The notes beneath the pieces are model-generated. The model did not search any database. It had not been told where the DNA came from and saw nothing but the letters and a program-made list of their open reading frames with translations. Made by a program: the position numbers and the translations under genes. From Planctomycetota bacterium (GTDB lineage: Bacteria > Planctomycetota > UBA8742 > UBA2392), in the NCBI GenBank assembly GCA_020638675.1, contig JACKID010000001.1, forward strand, positions 2,294,001-2,358,000: a stretch of DNA of 64,000 nt. Direction: 5' to 3'. This document shows, piece after piece, positions 33,510 through 43,251 of the stretch (position 1 is its first letter; the number at the start of each line of letters is the position of its first letter).

Positions 33510-35347
33510 CAGGCCGCCTCCGCATCTGCGTCTTCGCCCTGCTGCAGGCGGTAGGCGTTGGCGTACGCGCCGTTGAGCTTCATCAGGTCGTCGTGCTTGC
33601 CGCGCTCAATCACCCGGCCTTCGTTCAGCACGAGAATCAGGTCCGCGCGCCGGATCGTGCTGAGGCGGTGCGCGACCGCAAACACCGTGCAGCCTACAAT
33701 GAGTTCATCCAGCGCCTTCTGCACTTCGCGCTCCGAGCCCGTGTCGAGCGAGCTTGTAGCTTCGTCCAGCAGCAGCACCGGCGCCTTGCGCAGGAACGCA
33801 CGCGCAATCGCCACCCGCTGACGCTGGCCGCCGGAGAGGGTCACGCCGCGGTCGCCCAGGGGCGTATCGAGGCCCTCGGGCATTTTTTCAATGTCGTGCC
33901 AGATGTGGGCGGCCTTGGCCGCCTCGATCACTTCTTCTTCGGTCGCGTCCTGTTTGCCGGACATGATGTTCTGCCGGATGGTCGTGTTGAACAGGAACGT
34001 GTCCTGGCTGACGATGGCGATATTGCGCAGCCAGCTCTCGTTCTTCATGTCGCGCAGGTCCGCACCGTCCACGCGGATGGCGCCGCCCGTCGGATCGTAG
34101 AAGCGCGGGATCAGGTCCATCAGCGTGGACTTGCCCATCCCGCTCTGGCCCACAAAGGCAACCATCATGCCGCGCTTGGCCTCGAAGCTCACGTCGCGCA
34201 GCACGGGGCGGCCTTCCACATAGTGGAATTCGAGGTTGTCGAACGTAATCCGTTCGAACTCGCGCGGCGCCTCAAGGGCGCCTTTCCGGTCGACCAGCTC
34301 GGGTTTTCGGTCGAGCAATTCGAACACGCGGTCGAGCGCCGCCGTGGACTCCTGTACGTCGTTGACCGAATGCCCCAGCTTTCTCGCAGGGTCATACAAG
34401 AAGATGAGGCCCGCGAAAAACTGCACGAACATCCCGAGTCCGCCCGCGTCCATGAACCACGCTGTGGTCATCAGGTAGCCGACGAGAAATAGCGCGGCGG
34501 CCATAACCGTGTTGTAGGTCAACTCAACGCCGAAGCGCGCGCTGCCCTTGTAGCGGGCGACCTTTCGCTCGCGGCGGAAGACGTCCTCAGAAACGCGCTC
34601 GAATTCCTCGCGTTGTTCCGGCTCGAGGCGGTAGGACTTCACGACCCGGATACCGTCCAGCATCTGATGAAAGAAGTTGCCGGTGACTTCGACCTTCTTG
34701 TAGCGCTTCTTGGTGGCCTTGCGGATTCGGCTGGCGAACAGCATCACCGGGATCAGCACGATCGGGAACACCACAAACGTCGCGAGCGACAGGATCGGGC
34801 TGGTCGCCAGCAGCACGGCCATCACGGAAATGATCGTAATGGGGTGTGAGACGATCCCCTCGATGACGATGCGCACCAGCGCGCTGGCGGCGGAAGTATT
34901 CGCCGTCATGCGCGACATCAGCGCGCCCTTGCGTTCATTATTGAAGAAGGACATCGGCTGCTGCAGCACACGGTCAACCATCGCGCGCTGCAGCGAGATC
35001 ACCGTGTAGGCGCGCATGTAGCCCATGTAGTACTGGCGCAGATACGTGCCCACGGCCATTCCGGCGGCACCGAGCAACAGGATTCCCGATAGCGGCGCAA
35101 CCTTTTCGACCACGTAGGAGGCGGTGGCATCGTTGACCGCGCCCCCTTTCGTGAGTTCGTTTGCCAGCTCCATGAACGGCCGGATGACAAACAGGCGCAC
35201 TGCATAGCCGCCGGAGTAGAGGCCAGTGCCAAGCAGCACCAGCAGCATCTGCGGCCACTGCGGCTTGAGGAACGGCCAGAGGCGCTTGAAGTATGCCAGC
35301 GCCCTGCGGACATTCAGCCAATCGAGCTTTTCCTTGCGCTTTCCCAT
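33509..35347 (-). CDS. MsbA-type lipid/LPS ABC exporter
   Basis: 612-residue half transporter. Membrane domain about 25-345 with six helices; nucleotide-binding domain about 365-600: Walker A GQSGMGKSTLMDL (about 399), Q-loop SQDTFLFNTTIRQN, signature LSGGQRQRVAIARAFL, Walker B VLLLDEATSSLD, and H-loop AVAHRLSTI. Closest in plan to MsbA, which flips lipid A-core across the inner membrane. Sits between a heptosyltransferase gene (12 bases upstream) and a glycosyltransferase gene (1-base overlap). Confidence 0.93.
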   Translation of the reverse strand: MGKRKEKLDWLNVRRALAYFKRLWPFLKPQWPQMLLVLLGTGLYSGGYAVRLFVIRPFMELANELTKGGAVNDATASYVVEKVAPLSGILLLGAAGMAVGTYLRQYYMGYMRAYTVISLQRAMVDRVLQQPMSFFNNERKGALMSRMTANTSAASALVRIVIEGIVSHPITIISVMAVLLATSPILSLATFVVFPIVLIPVMLFASRIRKATKKRYKKVEVTGNFFHQMLDGIRVVKSYRLEPEQREEFERVSEDVFRRERKVARYKGSARFGVELTYNTVMAAALFLVGYLMTTAWFMDAGGLGMFVQFFAGLIFLYDPARKLGHSVNDVQESTAALDRVFELLDRKPELVDRKGALEAPREFERITFDNLEFHYVEGRPVLRDVSFEAKRGMMVAFVGQSGMGKSTLMDLIPRFYDPTGGAIRVDGADLRDMKNESWLRNIAIVSQDTFLFNTTIRQNIMSGKQDATEEEVIEAAKAAHIWHDIEKMPEGLDTPLGDRGVTLSGGQRQRVAIARAFLRKAPVLLLDEATSSLDTGSEREVQKALDELIVGCTVFAVAHRLSTIRRADLILVLNEGRVIERGKHDDLMKLNGAYANAYRLQQGEDADAEAA

Positions 35348-35359
35348 GTGCTCAGAGCG

Positions 35360-36448
35360 TTATTGTGTTTCTTTATCGGCTGTTTGCTGCAGCAACGCCA
35401 GCGCCTTTTCAGCGATGGTGAGGTGCGACAGGTCGCGCATGCACTTCAGGCCCATGCCGGGGCAGCGCCTTTTCAGGCACGGCATGAGTTCGCACTCGCC
35501 GTGAACCACGTGCTCAAGCTGGCCGAATGGCCCCGTGCGACGAGGGTCTGTCGGCCCGAAAACCGCCAGAGTCGGCGTGCCTTGGGCGGCGGCGATGTGC
35601 ATGGGGCCGCTGTCGCAGGTAAGCATCAGGTCGGCGATGTCGAGCAGCGCGGCAAGTTCGCGCAAGCTGGTCTTGCCCGCCAGGCTGATCGGCTTGGCCG
35701 TCTTGCATGCCGCGCAGATTTCCTGACAAATCTGCGCAAGGTCGTCGCCCCCGACCAGCACCGGCTGCAGGACGCCCGCTCTTTCCGCCAGTTCATCCAG
35801 CACGGCCGCAAAACTGGCGGCAGGATAAACCTTGGTCTCCCAGCGTGCACCGGGACAAACCGCGACCAACGCGCCGCCTTCGTGCCCCGCTTCGGACAGC
35901 AAGGACCGCGCGCTTGCCCGCTCCGTGTCGCGGACGTCCAGGTCTTCCCTGGTCTGCTCGCCCGCGCCGAGTGTTTCAGCCAGCGCGGCATAGCGCACTC
36001 GTGCATGAATCGGCTGTCCAGGCGTGGTGACGCGATTCGTGTAGAACAGCCACGAACCCTCCCGCGCGTCGCGATCCCCCACCCGGATCGGCGCCCGCGT
36101 CAGCCATGAAAAAAGCCCGCTGCGGAACAACCCCTGCATGTCCAGCACGACGTCGAATTTGCCTTCGCGCAGCGTACGTGTGAAGCTGCGCAGTTCTCCA
36201 CGTTGGGCCAGCGGCCCCACCAGCCCGCGAAACCGGCTGCGGTCGAAGGGAATGACGTCATCCACGCAGTCAATGGGCGCGATCAATGAATCGAGCCCGC
36301 GATTGACCAGCCAGCTCAGATGCAACGTCGGCCAACGCGACTTGAGCGCCCACGCCGTGGGAACGGCGTGCACGACATCACCCAGGGACGACGGCTTGAT
36401 CAACAGCAGGCGTTTTCCGGCGAGATCCGCTATCGGCTCGATGGCCAT
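35360..36448 (-). CDS. GT9 heptosyltransferase-type LPS core transferase
   Basis: 362 residues. Family 9 signatures: LLLIKPSSLGDVVHAVPTAW near the start (KxSSLGDVxH), VLDMQGLFRSGLFSW, TCDSGPMHIAAAQGTPTLAV and FGPTDPRRTGPFG. This is the pattern of WaaC/WaaF/WaaQ heptosyltransferases that add heptose to Kdo or inner core. Start overlaps the stop of the upstream kinase-like gene by one base (TAATG). Which heptose position it serves is not determinable. Confidence 0.92.
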   Translation of the reverse strand: MAIEPIADLAGKRLLLIKPSSLGDVVHAVPTAWALKSRWPTLHLSWLVNRGLDSLIAPIDCVDDVIPFDRSRFRGLVGPLAQRGELRSFTRTLREGKFDVVLDMQGLFRSGLFSWLTRAPIRVGDRDAREGSWLFYTNRVTTPGQPIHARVRYAALAETLGAGEQTREDLDVRDTERASARSLLSEAGHEGGALVAVCPGARWETKVYPAASFAAVLDELAERAGVLQPVLVGGDDLAQICQEICAACKTAKPISLAGKTSLRELAALLDIADLMLTCDSGPMHIAAAQGTPTLAVFGPTDPRRTGPFGQLEHVVHGECELMPCLKRRCPGMGLKCMRDLSHLTIAEKALALLQQTADKETQ

Positions 36449-38067
36449 TAACGCTTTCCGTCTTCGAGCCGGCTGCGCTCAATCCCGCGCGTGAGCACGA
36501 GCGTGTTGCCGGTCGGGATGCGGCGGGCTTCGTCAAGCAGCGCGTTCGTATCGAACAGGTTAAGCCGCATCACGCGCGCATAGCTCCAGACCAGTTCCTT
36601 CATTTGCCGCTCGCCTGCCAACTCCAGCATGGTTCGCCCTACGCGCCCCAGGCTTGCAACCGCCTGCGGACCCAGCGTTGTCGGCGAACCCCGGAAGATA
36701 TGATCAGGCGCCGTCAACACCAGTTCCAGACCGCCGCGACGTTTGCTGGCGACGCTGAAACCCAGGGCCAGGGTTTCAGGCTCCAGGGGCAGGAAGAAGC
36801 AGCCAAAGCGGTGAAGGCGCACAAGTTGACGACCGAGCTCTTCATAAAGGTGCAGTGAGTCGACGTCCTTCCGCTCGACCAGCGGCTTGAGCGTGCCCGG
36901 GACGCGCGCGAACACGCTGAGAGTCGGCGGCTTCAGCAGGCACGCCAGCGGTGACGGCGAAGCCGCATGGATCGCGTTCAGCTCAAGCATCCGGCCCCAC
37001 AGGGCTTCGAGCTTGCGGCGCGAAGCGGCCTCGTCGGTGCTGTCGATGGGGCTCTTGAGTTTCCAGATCTGGCCTTCGCCAAAACGCAGCTCGAAGTGGT
37101 TGTGCAGCAGGTCAGCCCATGATTCCGGGTCGGCCGCCGCCAACGGTTTCTCAAGCTGCTCGAGGTCCGCGTTGCTGGCTTTGCGGTAGATAAGCAGCAA
37201 CGTATCCGGGCGTTGCACGCGCGCGATCGCCGAGCTGGCCTCCCCGCAAGTGGCGACACGCACGGTGTTGAGATCGAACTGCTTCTGCTCGGCCTGGATT
37301 TCCAGGTCGCGCGCGACGTCGCGCTCGACGCCGCCGTCCCCCATGAGTTTGCGGTACTCCCGCAGAAAGCGCCGGCGCACAACCATCGGCGCATCCAGGA
37401 AACACAACGACAGATAGGCCAGGTTCTGCCGACGCTGCAGCTCGGGTGGAATGCCCGGCAGGAAGTCCTCATCCGCAAGGTCGATGATGAAGAACTCGGG
37501 CGCCCGTCCCGCGCGCGGCGGCCGAATCAAGATGTTGCGCAGGTGCAGGTCATGGTGCAGCAGCCCGCCTTTGTGCAGGCCCGCCACGAACTCGGCAAAG
37601 CTCTTTACGAGCGAGCGTAGCAGCTTTACGTCGGTGAGCAGGCGCTCGCGCTCGCGTTCGAGATAGGCCTCGAACTCGGCCGCGCCGGACACTCTCTCAA
37701 GCACCAGGTAGTTCGCACCGGGTTTTCCGCGACCAGTGTAGAGCCCCACGGCTCGCGATGTCGGGATACCCTTGGCTTCGGCGCTCTGGATCGCTTTCCA
37801 CTCGCGACCCGACGCGCAGAAGCGCATCGGCGACATGCGCGTCATGAAGCGGGTTTCAAACGCCTTGACAATGAACTCGCCTTCGCGGGTCTTGAACTCG
37901 TAGATCGCGCGCCCGGGGCGTACCCGCATGGTGCGAAAGCCGTCGGGCGACAACAGCGCATCGCGGATAGCCGCCGCCGCTGCCTCCGCGCCGGTGCCGC
38001 CTTCCACGACCGCGCAGCCGCCGCTCAGCGGCTTCAGCAACGCCGGTATGTTGTCGGCCAGGTCCAT
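36448..38067 (-). CDS. Lipopolysaccharide kinase-like protein: active kinase plus degenerate kinase half
   Basis: 539 residues from the ATG at 38067 (a TTG at 38088 is an alternative). N-terminal half (about 45-255) is a Kdo/WaaP-family small-molecule kinase: VKAFETRFMTRMS, catalytic loop HHDLHLRNILI at about 172, and metal motif IIDLADED. C-terminal half (about 290-520) keeps a kinase-like layout, but at the place of the catalytic loop reads LHRFGCFFLPLEPETLAL: the Asp and Asn are Pro and Thr, and the DFG-like Asp is Thr (LVLTAPDHIF). Single-domain WaaP/KdkA proteins are about half this size. Likely phosphorylates Kdo or heptose of the LPS core; the second half may be regulatory. Confidence 0.8.
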   Translation of the reverse strand: MDLADNIPALLKPLSGGCAVVEGGTGAEAAAAAIRDALLSPDGFRTMRVRPGRAIYEFKTREGEFIVKAFETRFMTRMSPMRFCASGREWKAIQSAEAKGIPTSRAVGLYTGRGKPGANYLVLERVSGAAEFEAYLERERERLLTDVKLLRSLVKSFAEFVAGLHKGGLLHHDLHLRNILIRPPRAGRAPEFFIIDLADEDFLPGIPPELQRRQNLAYLSLCFLDAPMVVRRRFLREYRKLMGDGGVERDVARDLEIQAEQKQFDLNTVRVATCGEASSAIARVQRPDTLLLIYRKASNADLEQLEKPLAAADPESWADLLHNHFELRFGEGQIWKLKSPIDSTDEAASRRKLEALWGRMLELNAIHAASPSPLACLLKPPTLSVFARVPGTLKPLVERKDVDSLHLYEELGRQLVRLHRFGCFFLPLEPETLALGFSVASKRRGGLELVLTAPDHIFRGSPTTLGPQAVASLGRVGRTMLELAGERQMKELVWSYARVMRLNLFDTNALLDEARRIPTGNTLVLTRGIERSRLEDGKR

Positions 38068-38147
38068 GCCCGCGTGTCCCGTCCGCAATATGTGTGAATG
38101 CGAGTGTGCAGGTTACGTTCCGCGCGCCTTCGCGGAAACCTCTGCGC

Positions 38148-39284
38148 TCAAGTGCGCTTCGCCGCGGCCATCTTGAGCGCTTCGAGCATGCGGTCGGCGT
38201 TGATTTCCCGGCTGAGCAGGCTCGCCGAGTCTACCACCGCGTCGGGCACGGGAGTGGCGTTGAGCACCTGATCGAGCCGCATGGCCAGCTCATCAACGTC
38301 GGTCCGGTTCTGCAATACATAGCCGTTTGCCCCATCGCGAATGTGCTGTTTCGCGCCGTTCTCGGCGCTGGTGATCACCGGCGTACCGCATGCCAGCGAC
38401 TCCGTCACCGCATTTGCGCTGGGATCGTGCATGGTGGGAAGCACGAAGACGTCGGCAGCCCCGTACCAGCGGGCAATGTCTTCCGTCTGCTCGATGAAGC
38501 TCGACCGTCCTGGTGTCGTCTTGGCCAGCATCTCTTCCGCGGTACCGGTGTAGCCGGGCCCGACGCAGGCGAAATACACGTCGTTCCGCGACTGTGCGAG
38601 CTTGATGAAGCCGGTTACGGCCTGCATCAGCCCCTTGCGCCGAAAGTCCATCCCGGAAAACAACACAAGCTTCTTGTCCGTCGGGATGCCGTGGCTGCTG
38701 CGCCACGCGTCGCGGTCTTCGCGGACGCCGGTATTGAATCGCGCCCAGTCTACGCCGTTCTGGATAACGATGATGCCGCCGGGCTCCAGCTTGAAGCGCT
38801 CGATCACCTGCTCGCGGATCATCTCGCTGTTCGCGACGTACAGACCGAAGCGACCGGGTTTGAACAGCCCTTTCTCCAGGCTCAACAGCTCGCGGTGCCG
38901 GGGATTCAGTTTCGCGCGGCGTTTTGCGCCCTCCTTGCCGTAGCGCGTTTCGAGCCACATCTGGTGCAGCCCGTCGCCCAGCCGCAACACATCGCCGGGA
39001 TAGGCCCGCGCGAGGCACAGTACGGCATCCGCAGAGCACTCGCCCGCAGCCTTGCCCGCGCGTTTTGCGAACCAGCTGTGTTTGAACGGGCCGAGGACCT
39101 TGGGGCGCGACACCGGCACGATCTCCATGCCCTCGGCGTCACGCGCGTCATGCCGGTGGCAGACCACCGAAATCCGATGGCCCTGGCTTACCCACTGACG
39201 CGCGAGATCAACGGCATAGCGCTCTGCGCCGCCGCGTGTCCTGATGAACTCGGTTCGGACGATCGCAATGTGCACGCTATTCAT
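38148..39284 (-). CDS. WaaG-like LPS core glycosyltransferase (GT4)
   Basis: 378 residues from the ATG at 39284 (MNSVHIAIVRTEFIRTRGGA). GT-B fold with the N-terminal GGAERYAVDLA motif, the segment RLGDGLHQMWLETRYGKEG that recalls the WaaG acceptor site (GDG.H..WL), VNSEMIREQVIERF, and C-terminal ESLACGTPVITSAENGAKQ. The likely reaction is transfer of a hexose to inner-core heptose. Its start overlaps the phosphatase stop by 8 bases; the kinase-like gene begins 80 bases downstream. Confidence 0.88.
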   Translation of the reverse strand: MNSVHIAIVRTEFIRTRGGAERYAVDLARQWVSQGHRISVVCHRHDARDAEGMEIVPVSRPKVLGPFKHSWFAKRAGKAAGECSADAVLCLARAYPGDVLRLGDGLHQMWLETRYGKEGAKRRAKLNPRHRELLSLEKGLFKPGRFGLYVANSEMIREQVIERFKLEPGGIIVIQNGVDWARFNTGVREDRDAWRSSHGIPTDKKLVLFSGMDFRRKGLMQAVTGFIKLAQSRNDVYFACVGPGYTGTAEEMLAKTTPGRSSFIEQTEDIARWYGAADVFVLPTMHDPSANAVTESLACGTPVITSAENGAKQHIRDGANGYVLQNRTDVDELAMRLDQVLNATPVPDAVVDSASLLSREINADRMLEALKMAAAKRT

Positions 39285-39741
39285 CCGAAGAAAGACGGTC
39301 CGCGAGCTCGTGCACGGCGCGCTCCTGCTCGGGCGTTTCGATGCTGCCCGGGCGTGCCTCCCGCACAAGCCGGATTGCCTCGTCGGGCTGATACCCCTGG
39401 TCGACGAGATAGCACGCGATCATCGTGCCGGTGCGCCCGATGCCCGCGCCGCAGTGCACGACGATCGCCCTGCCTTCATGCCGGTAGAACCGCGCCTGCT
39501 GCAGGAACGCGTCGATGGTCTCGCGCGACGGCGGGGTGAAATCCGGCACCGGCAGATGCAGCAGCTCCATGCCATAGCCTGCAAGCTTGTTTGGGTCCGG
39601 CGCGCCGCTGGTCAGGCTGACGACCAGCCCGACGTTGCGGTCCGCAAGCCACTGCCACAGCCCGTCTGACGCGTAGTCGGGCCTCGCCATGCCGGCGATT
39701 TCATTCTCGATTACCCAGGAGAATCCGTTCACGTGCGCCAC
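39277..39741 (-). CDS. Dual-specificity-type protein phosphatase
   Basis: About 154 residues if the GTG at 39741 is used; the ATG at 39813 would overlap the kinase gene by 41 bases, and a GTG at 39732 is also possible. The catalytic P-loop HCGAGIGRTGTM (CX5R, Cys nucleophile and Arg) is intact, with the general-acid region LHLPVPDFTPPS upstream: Asp in PDF. The opening GFSWVIENEIAGMARP is typical of bacterial DSP-like enzymes. No signal peptide. Lies directly after a Ser/Thr kinase gene in the same transcript, so that kinase or its targets are plausible substrates. Confidence 0.85.
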   Translation of the reverse strand: MAHVNGFSWVIENEIAGMARPDYASDGLWQWLADRNVGLVVSLTSGAPDPNKLAGYGMELLHLPVPDFTPPSRETIDAFLQQARFYRHEGRAIVVHCGAGIGRTGTMIACYLVDQGYQPDEAIRLVREARPGSIETPEQERAVHELADRLSSDE

Positions 39742-39772
39742 TTTAGGAGGCTTGGGCGCAGTGGCCAGTGGT

Positions 39773-42655
39773 CTACTTGCTCCACACGCCCCAGGCCGTT
39801 TCGTTGCTGCCATCGAGGATCAGCGCCTTGCCCGCCAGGGTGCGCGCCTCGCTGTTGGAGCCTTCGGCCTGCAGCGCCTTCGCCAGCGCTGCGAATGCCG
39901 CCGGGTTGGAGGGCTCGAGCACGATCCAGTTCCGCAAATCCCCCACCGAGGGATCCGCCAGTGTCGTCGCCCTCTCGAATGTCTCGAGATGCACCAGCTC
40001 CGGGTCCACGACTTCGTTGACGATGGCGAGATACTGTTTGGCCGCGTCGGTGTCGCCTCTCTCTATGCCGCGCTGTGCCGTGGCCAGTCGCCGCAGCAGC
40101 GACTCTTCTTCCAGTATGGCATCCAGATCATCGTACTTGCGCAACCCGGCGCGCCACGCGAAGTAGGTCAGTCGCCGTATCGCGTCAGGCGCAAGGCGCT
40201 TACTGCCGGCGATGGCGCGCGCACGCGTCAGGACGTCATCCGGCACGTTGGTCATGCGTTCAACCTTGGCGAGTTCGCTGTCGGCGTCTTCATCCCGCCC
40301 GAGCGCCACGAGCCACGCGACCAGACTCAAATGCTCGTCAAAGCTCTCGCCGTTGTGGATCAATCGCCGGACACTGGAAACGGTCAGCATGTCGTAGTCG
40401 ATCGTGACGCGCTTGCCGTCGTCCTCGATACTGAAGTCGCTGCTTCCGACGGCCGTGACGCGCCCGCTGTACTTCTCAACCCGGCTGCTGCGTGTCCCGT
40501 CGGCCTCTTTCTCGGCGTGGACGAGATACTCTTTGATCGAGTTGGTTTGCCGGATCGCCCGCAGGTTGCTGGCGAGCGCGGACGTAACACGATCGGCCAG
40601 CAGCAAGTCTTCGCGATACGACTGCACCTGGCGCGAGACGAAAGTGGACTCGTTGATTTTCTTGGCCAGCGCCGGCGAGCCCACCTCAGTCGCCGCCTTT
40701 GCGCGGCGCGCGGCGAGATCCGTTTCCAGCGCGTCGAGCGCACCGTAGGCAGCCTTGAAATCACGATTCTCGAGCAGAGTGCGCAGCTTGCCGATCGCGT
40801 TCAGCGCATCGGCCGACCACTGGCCCAGCGTCTCATCCTGAAAGCCGCGCCACGCCTCTGTGCGCAGCTCAGAAGCCTGGTGGACCGACTCCAGCAGCTG
40901 GCGGACTTTCGCCAATCGCTTCGTGATCTTGTCGACACTGTCCGCGGTTCGCCCCGGAATGTACGCCTCCAGCAGATCGCGCTCCTTAAGCAGATTGCCC
41001 GCGTTGCGCATGAGCTGGAATTCGCCGAGCGTGTCGGCGCCATCCTGATCCTTCTGCCAGTCACCGCGCAGATCGTCAGCCTTCTGCAACAAACGGGCTA
41101 GGTCCTCGGACTCTGCCGCAAGCACCCACTGGCGCTGGGTCTCAAGCTTGCGTGCCACGTCAATTTCGTCGGTGTCGCTCAGTGGGACCAGCAGCTCGGC
41201 CGGGAAGCGATCCAGCGCGCCAATGGCCTCGGCCGTGCGTTTGTCTTTCAACGCCTCGTCAGAAGCCTGTTTGGCCTTGTCATACTCCTTCTCGCGCAGC
41301 TCCGACACGCGCTTGACCACGTCCCGCTGACGCTCGCGCGCCTCGGACTGATACTCGGTGTTGGGGTAGCGCCGCAGGAAGCTCGCCCAGGCATCGTAAG
41401 CGCCCTTGTAGTCGGCGCCGCTCAGCGACGCCCGGCTTTCCAGCTCCGCCGCGTTGAACGCCTCATCCTCAGGCCGGAAGGCCGGAACGCCGTCACCCGG
41501 CTCCGTGTTCGCCGGTCCGATCACCGCGTTCGTGGGCGGTCGAATCGCTGTGTTCGTCGGTGCGTTGCTCGGTGCATTGTTCGCTGCCGAGATGCCGTTG
41601 TCGGCGTCGCGCAGCAAGCCGCCGATCCACAGGAACGCCACCACCACGATCGCCGCGATCGCCATCACCGCCAGCCCAATCAGCAGCCTCGGCGAGCCGG
41701 CATCCAAGTCGGGCGTCTCGTGGGTGCCGCTGTCCATCTGTGTCAGGTCGGTCGGCTCGGTCGGCCCTGTACCGGTCGCCGCAATGCGCCGCGTAACCAT
41801 GCGCTTGGGCAGCGCCTCGAGCACTTCCATGAAGCTGCTGGGGCGATCTTTCGGGTGATAGCGGATGCAGTCCATCAGCAACTGGGTGAACTTCGGCGGC
41901 AGGTCAGGCCGGCGGGCGTCCAGCAGCTCCGCCCCCTGTTTCTGGCGCAGCATGATGGCCTGCGCGCCGGTCTGCCCGAACGGAGGCTCGCCCGTCGCCA
42001 GGAAGTACATGGTCGCGCCGAAGCTGAAGATGTCGCTGCGTTTGTCCGGCACCATGCGCCGCAAAACTTCAGGCGCAGAGTACGCCGGCGTGCCGAAGTT
42101 CAGCGGGCCTTCGTGGCCTTCACTGATCAGCCGCAGGTCGCCGGCCAGCCCGAAATCGGCCAGTTTGCAGCGCCCACGGCTGTTCATGATCAGGTTCTCG
42201 GGCTTGATGTCGCGGTGCAGAATGCCCTCGCGGTGCGCGGCGTACAGCGCCTCGGCCGTCTGTCGCGCGACTGAAAGCAGCTCATCGCCGGTGAGCTTGC
42301 CGTTTTCCTTGACCAGCACGCGCAGGTTGGTGCCTTCGGCAAAGTCCATCACGATGAAATGGACACCCTTGTCCTCAAGGATGTCGATCACTTTCACGAC
42401 GTTTTCGTGTTCAACGCGGGCGAGCGACTGCGCCTCGGTCCGGAAGCGCTCTATCAAGTCCTCGCGCTGGGCCAGCGCCGGGTCGAGAACCTTCAATGCC
42501 ACGATCTTGTCGATGTATACGTGGCGGGCACGATAGACCACGCCCATGCCGCCGCGGGCAACGCGGGCCAGCACCTCGTAGCTCGCGAGGCGACGCCCGA
42601 TCAGCGGGTCCTGCCGCCCGCTGGTGTCGGTGCCCCCTGTGTTCCCTTCCGTCAT
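39773..42655 (-). CDS. Large transmembrane Ser/Thr protein kinase
   Basis: 960 residues. Kinase domain about 26-295: VARGGMGVVYRARH, VALKVLDP, HRDIKPENLIM, ADFGLAGD, SAPEVLRR. A Thr/Pro-rich linker leads to one membrane helix (about 327-350, LLIGLAVMAIAAIVVVAFLW) and an extracytoplasmic region of about 600 residues, helical and rich in Arg/Glu/Ala (for example YPNTEYQSEARERQRDVVKR), possibly a sensor with TPR-like and coiled-coil parts. It opens the LPS operon; the phosphatase follows after 31 bases. Confidence 0.92.
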   Translation of the reverse strand: MTEGNTGGTDTSGRQDPLIGRRLASYEVLARVARGGMGVVYRARHVYIDKIVALKVLDPALAQREDLIERFRTEAQSLARVEHENVVKVIDILEDKGVHFIVMDFAEGTNLRVLVKENGKLTGDELLSVARQTAEALYAAHREGILHRDIKPENLIMNSRGRCKLADFGLAGDLRLISEGHEGPLNFGTPAYSAPEVLRRMVPDKRSDIFSFGATMYFLATGEPPFGQTGAQAIMLRQKQGAELLDARRPDLPPKFTQLLMDCIRYHPKDRPSSFMEVLEALPKRMVTRRIAATGTGPTEPTDLTQMDSGTHETPDLDAGSPRLLIGLAVMAIAAIVVVAFLWIGGLLRDADNGISAANNAPSNAPTNTAIRPPTNAVIGPANTEPGDGVPAFRPEDEAFNAAELESRASLSGADYKGAYDAWASFLRRYPNTEYQSEARERQRDVVKRVSELREKEYDKAKQASDEALKDKRTAEAIGALDRFPAELLVPLSDTDEIDVARKLETQRQWVLAAESEDLARLLQKADDLRGDWQKDQDGADTLGEFQLMRNAGNLLKERDLLEAYIPGRTADSVDKITKRLAKVRQLLESVHQASELRTEAWRGFQDETLGQWSADALNAIGKLRTLLENRDFKAAYGALDALETDLAARRAKAATEVGSPALAKKINESTFVSRQVQSYREDLLLADRVTSALASNLRAIRQTNSIKEYLVHAEKEADGTRSSRVEKYSGRVTAVGSSDFSIEDDGKRVTIDYDMLTVSSVRRLIHNGESFDEHLSLVAWLVALGRDEDADSELAKVERMTNVPDDVLTRARAIAGSKRLAPDAIRRLTYFAWRAGLRKYDDLDAILEEESLLRRLATAQRGIERGDTDAAKQYLAIVNEVVDPELVHLETFERATTLADPSVGDLRNWIVLEPSNPAAFAALAKALQAEGSNSEARTLAGKALILDGSNETAWGVWSK

Positions 42656-42711
42656 GCCTTGTATCCTAACTAAGGCGGCCCTGTTCTGCCCCTTCTGTAA
42701 ACGGTGGTACG

Positions 42712-43206
42712 TTGGCTGAAGACGACACGAAGCAGCTTCCGAGCGACGAAGAACTGGCGGCGATGCTGTCGCGCGCCGAGGGCAAACGCAGCGGGCGAAA
42801 GCCCAAGCGCGACCCCAAGCTGCCGTCGCCGCGTTTTCCCGAGGCGCTGTACTACTACATGTTTATCCTGGTCGAGGCGGCGATCCTGATCGGCGTCTGG
42901 GGCTTCATGCGCATGGGCGTGGATGAAGCGCTGAAAGGCCCCTCCATCGAGTCGCCGATTCTCGACCAGTTGCTGTTTCACCTGAAGTCGATCGGCATCG
43001 GGCTCGCGAGCGTGCTGGCGCACCAGCCGTGGGTGCCGCTTGGCGCGGGAGTGCTCAGCGTGGCTGTCTTTCTGCCGACTACGCCGAAGAGCCGCAAGCG
43101 CATGGCGACGATCGTCAGCACCGTGCTGGTGCTGGTATTCGTGATGCTGATCGCGCTGCAGTTCAGCGACGACATCGCCGGCGCGGGCGCGATGCAGCAG
43201 TTTTGA
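42712..43206 (+). CDS. Small membrane protein, three predicted helices
   Basis: 164 residues starting at a TTG; no better start or Shine-Dalgarno is visible. A charged cytoplasmic N-terminus (EDDTKQLPSDEELAAMLSRA) is followed by membrane helices at about 47-66, 108-124 and 134-153. Divergent from the kinase gene at 42655, with only 56 bases between. No family recognised. Confidence 0.65.
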   Translation: MAEDDTKQLPSDEELAAMLSRAEGKRSGRKPKRDPKLPSPRFPEALYYYMFILVEAAILIGVWGFMRMGVDEALKGPSIESPILDQLLFHLKSIGIGLASVLAHQPWVPLGAGVLSVAVFLPTTPKSRKRMATIVSTVLVLVFVMLIALQFSDDIAGAGAMQQF

Positions 43207-43251
43207 ATCACGCGGCCCGATGGGGTACACTGGCTGGGGTATCGACCGGAG

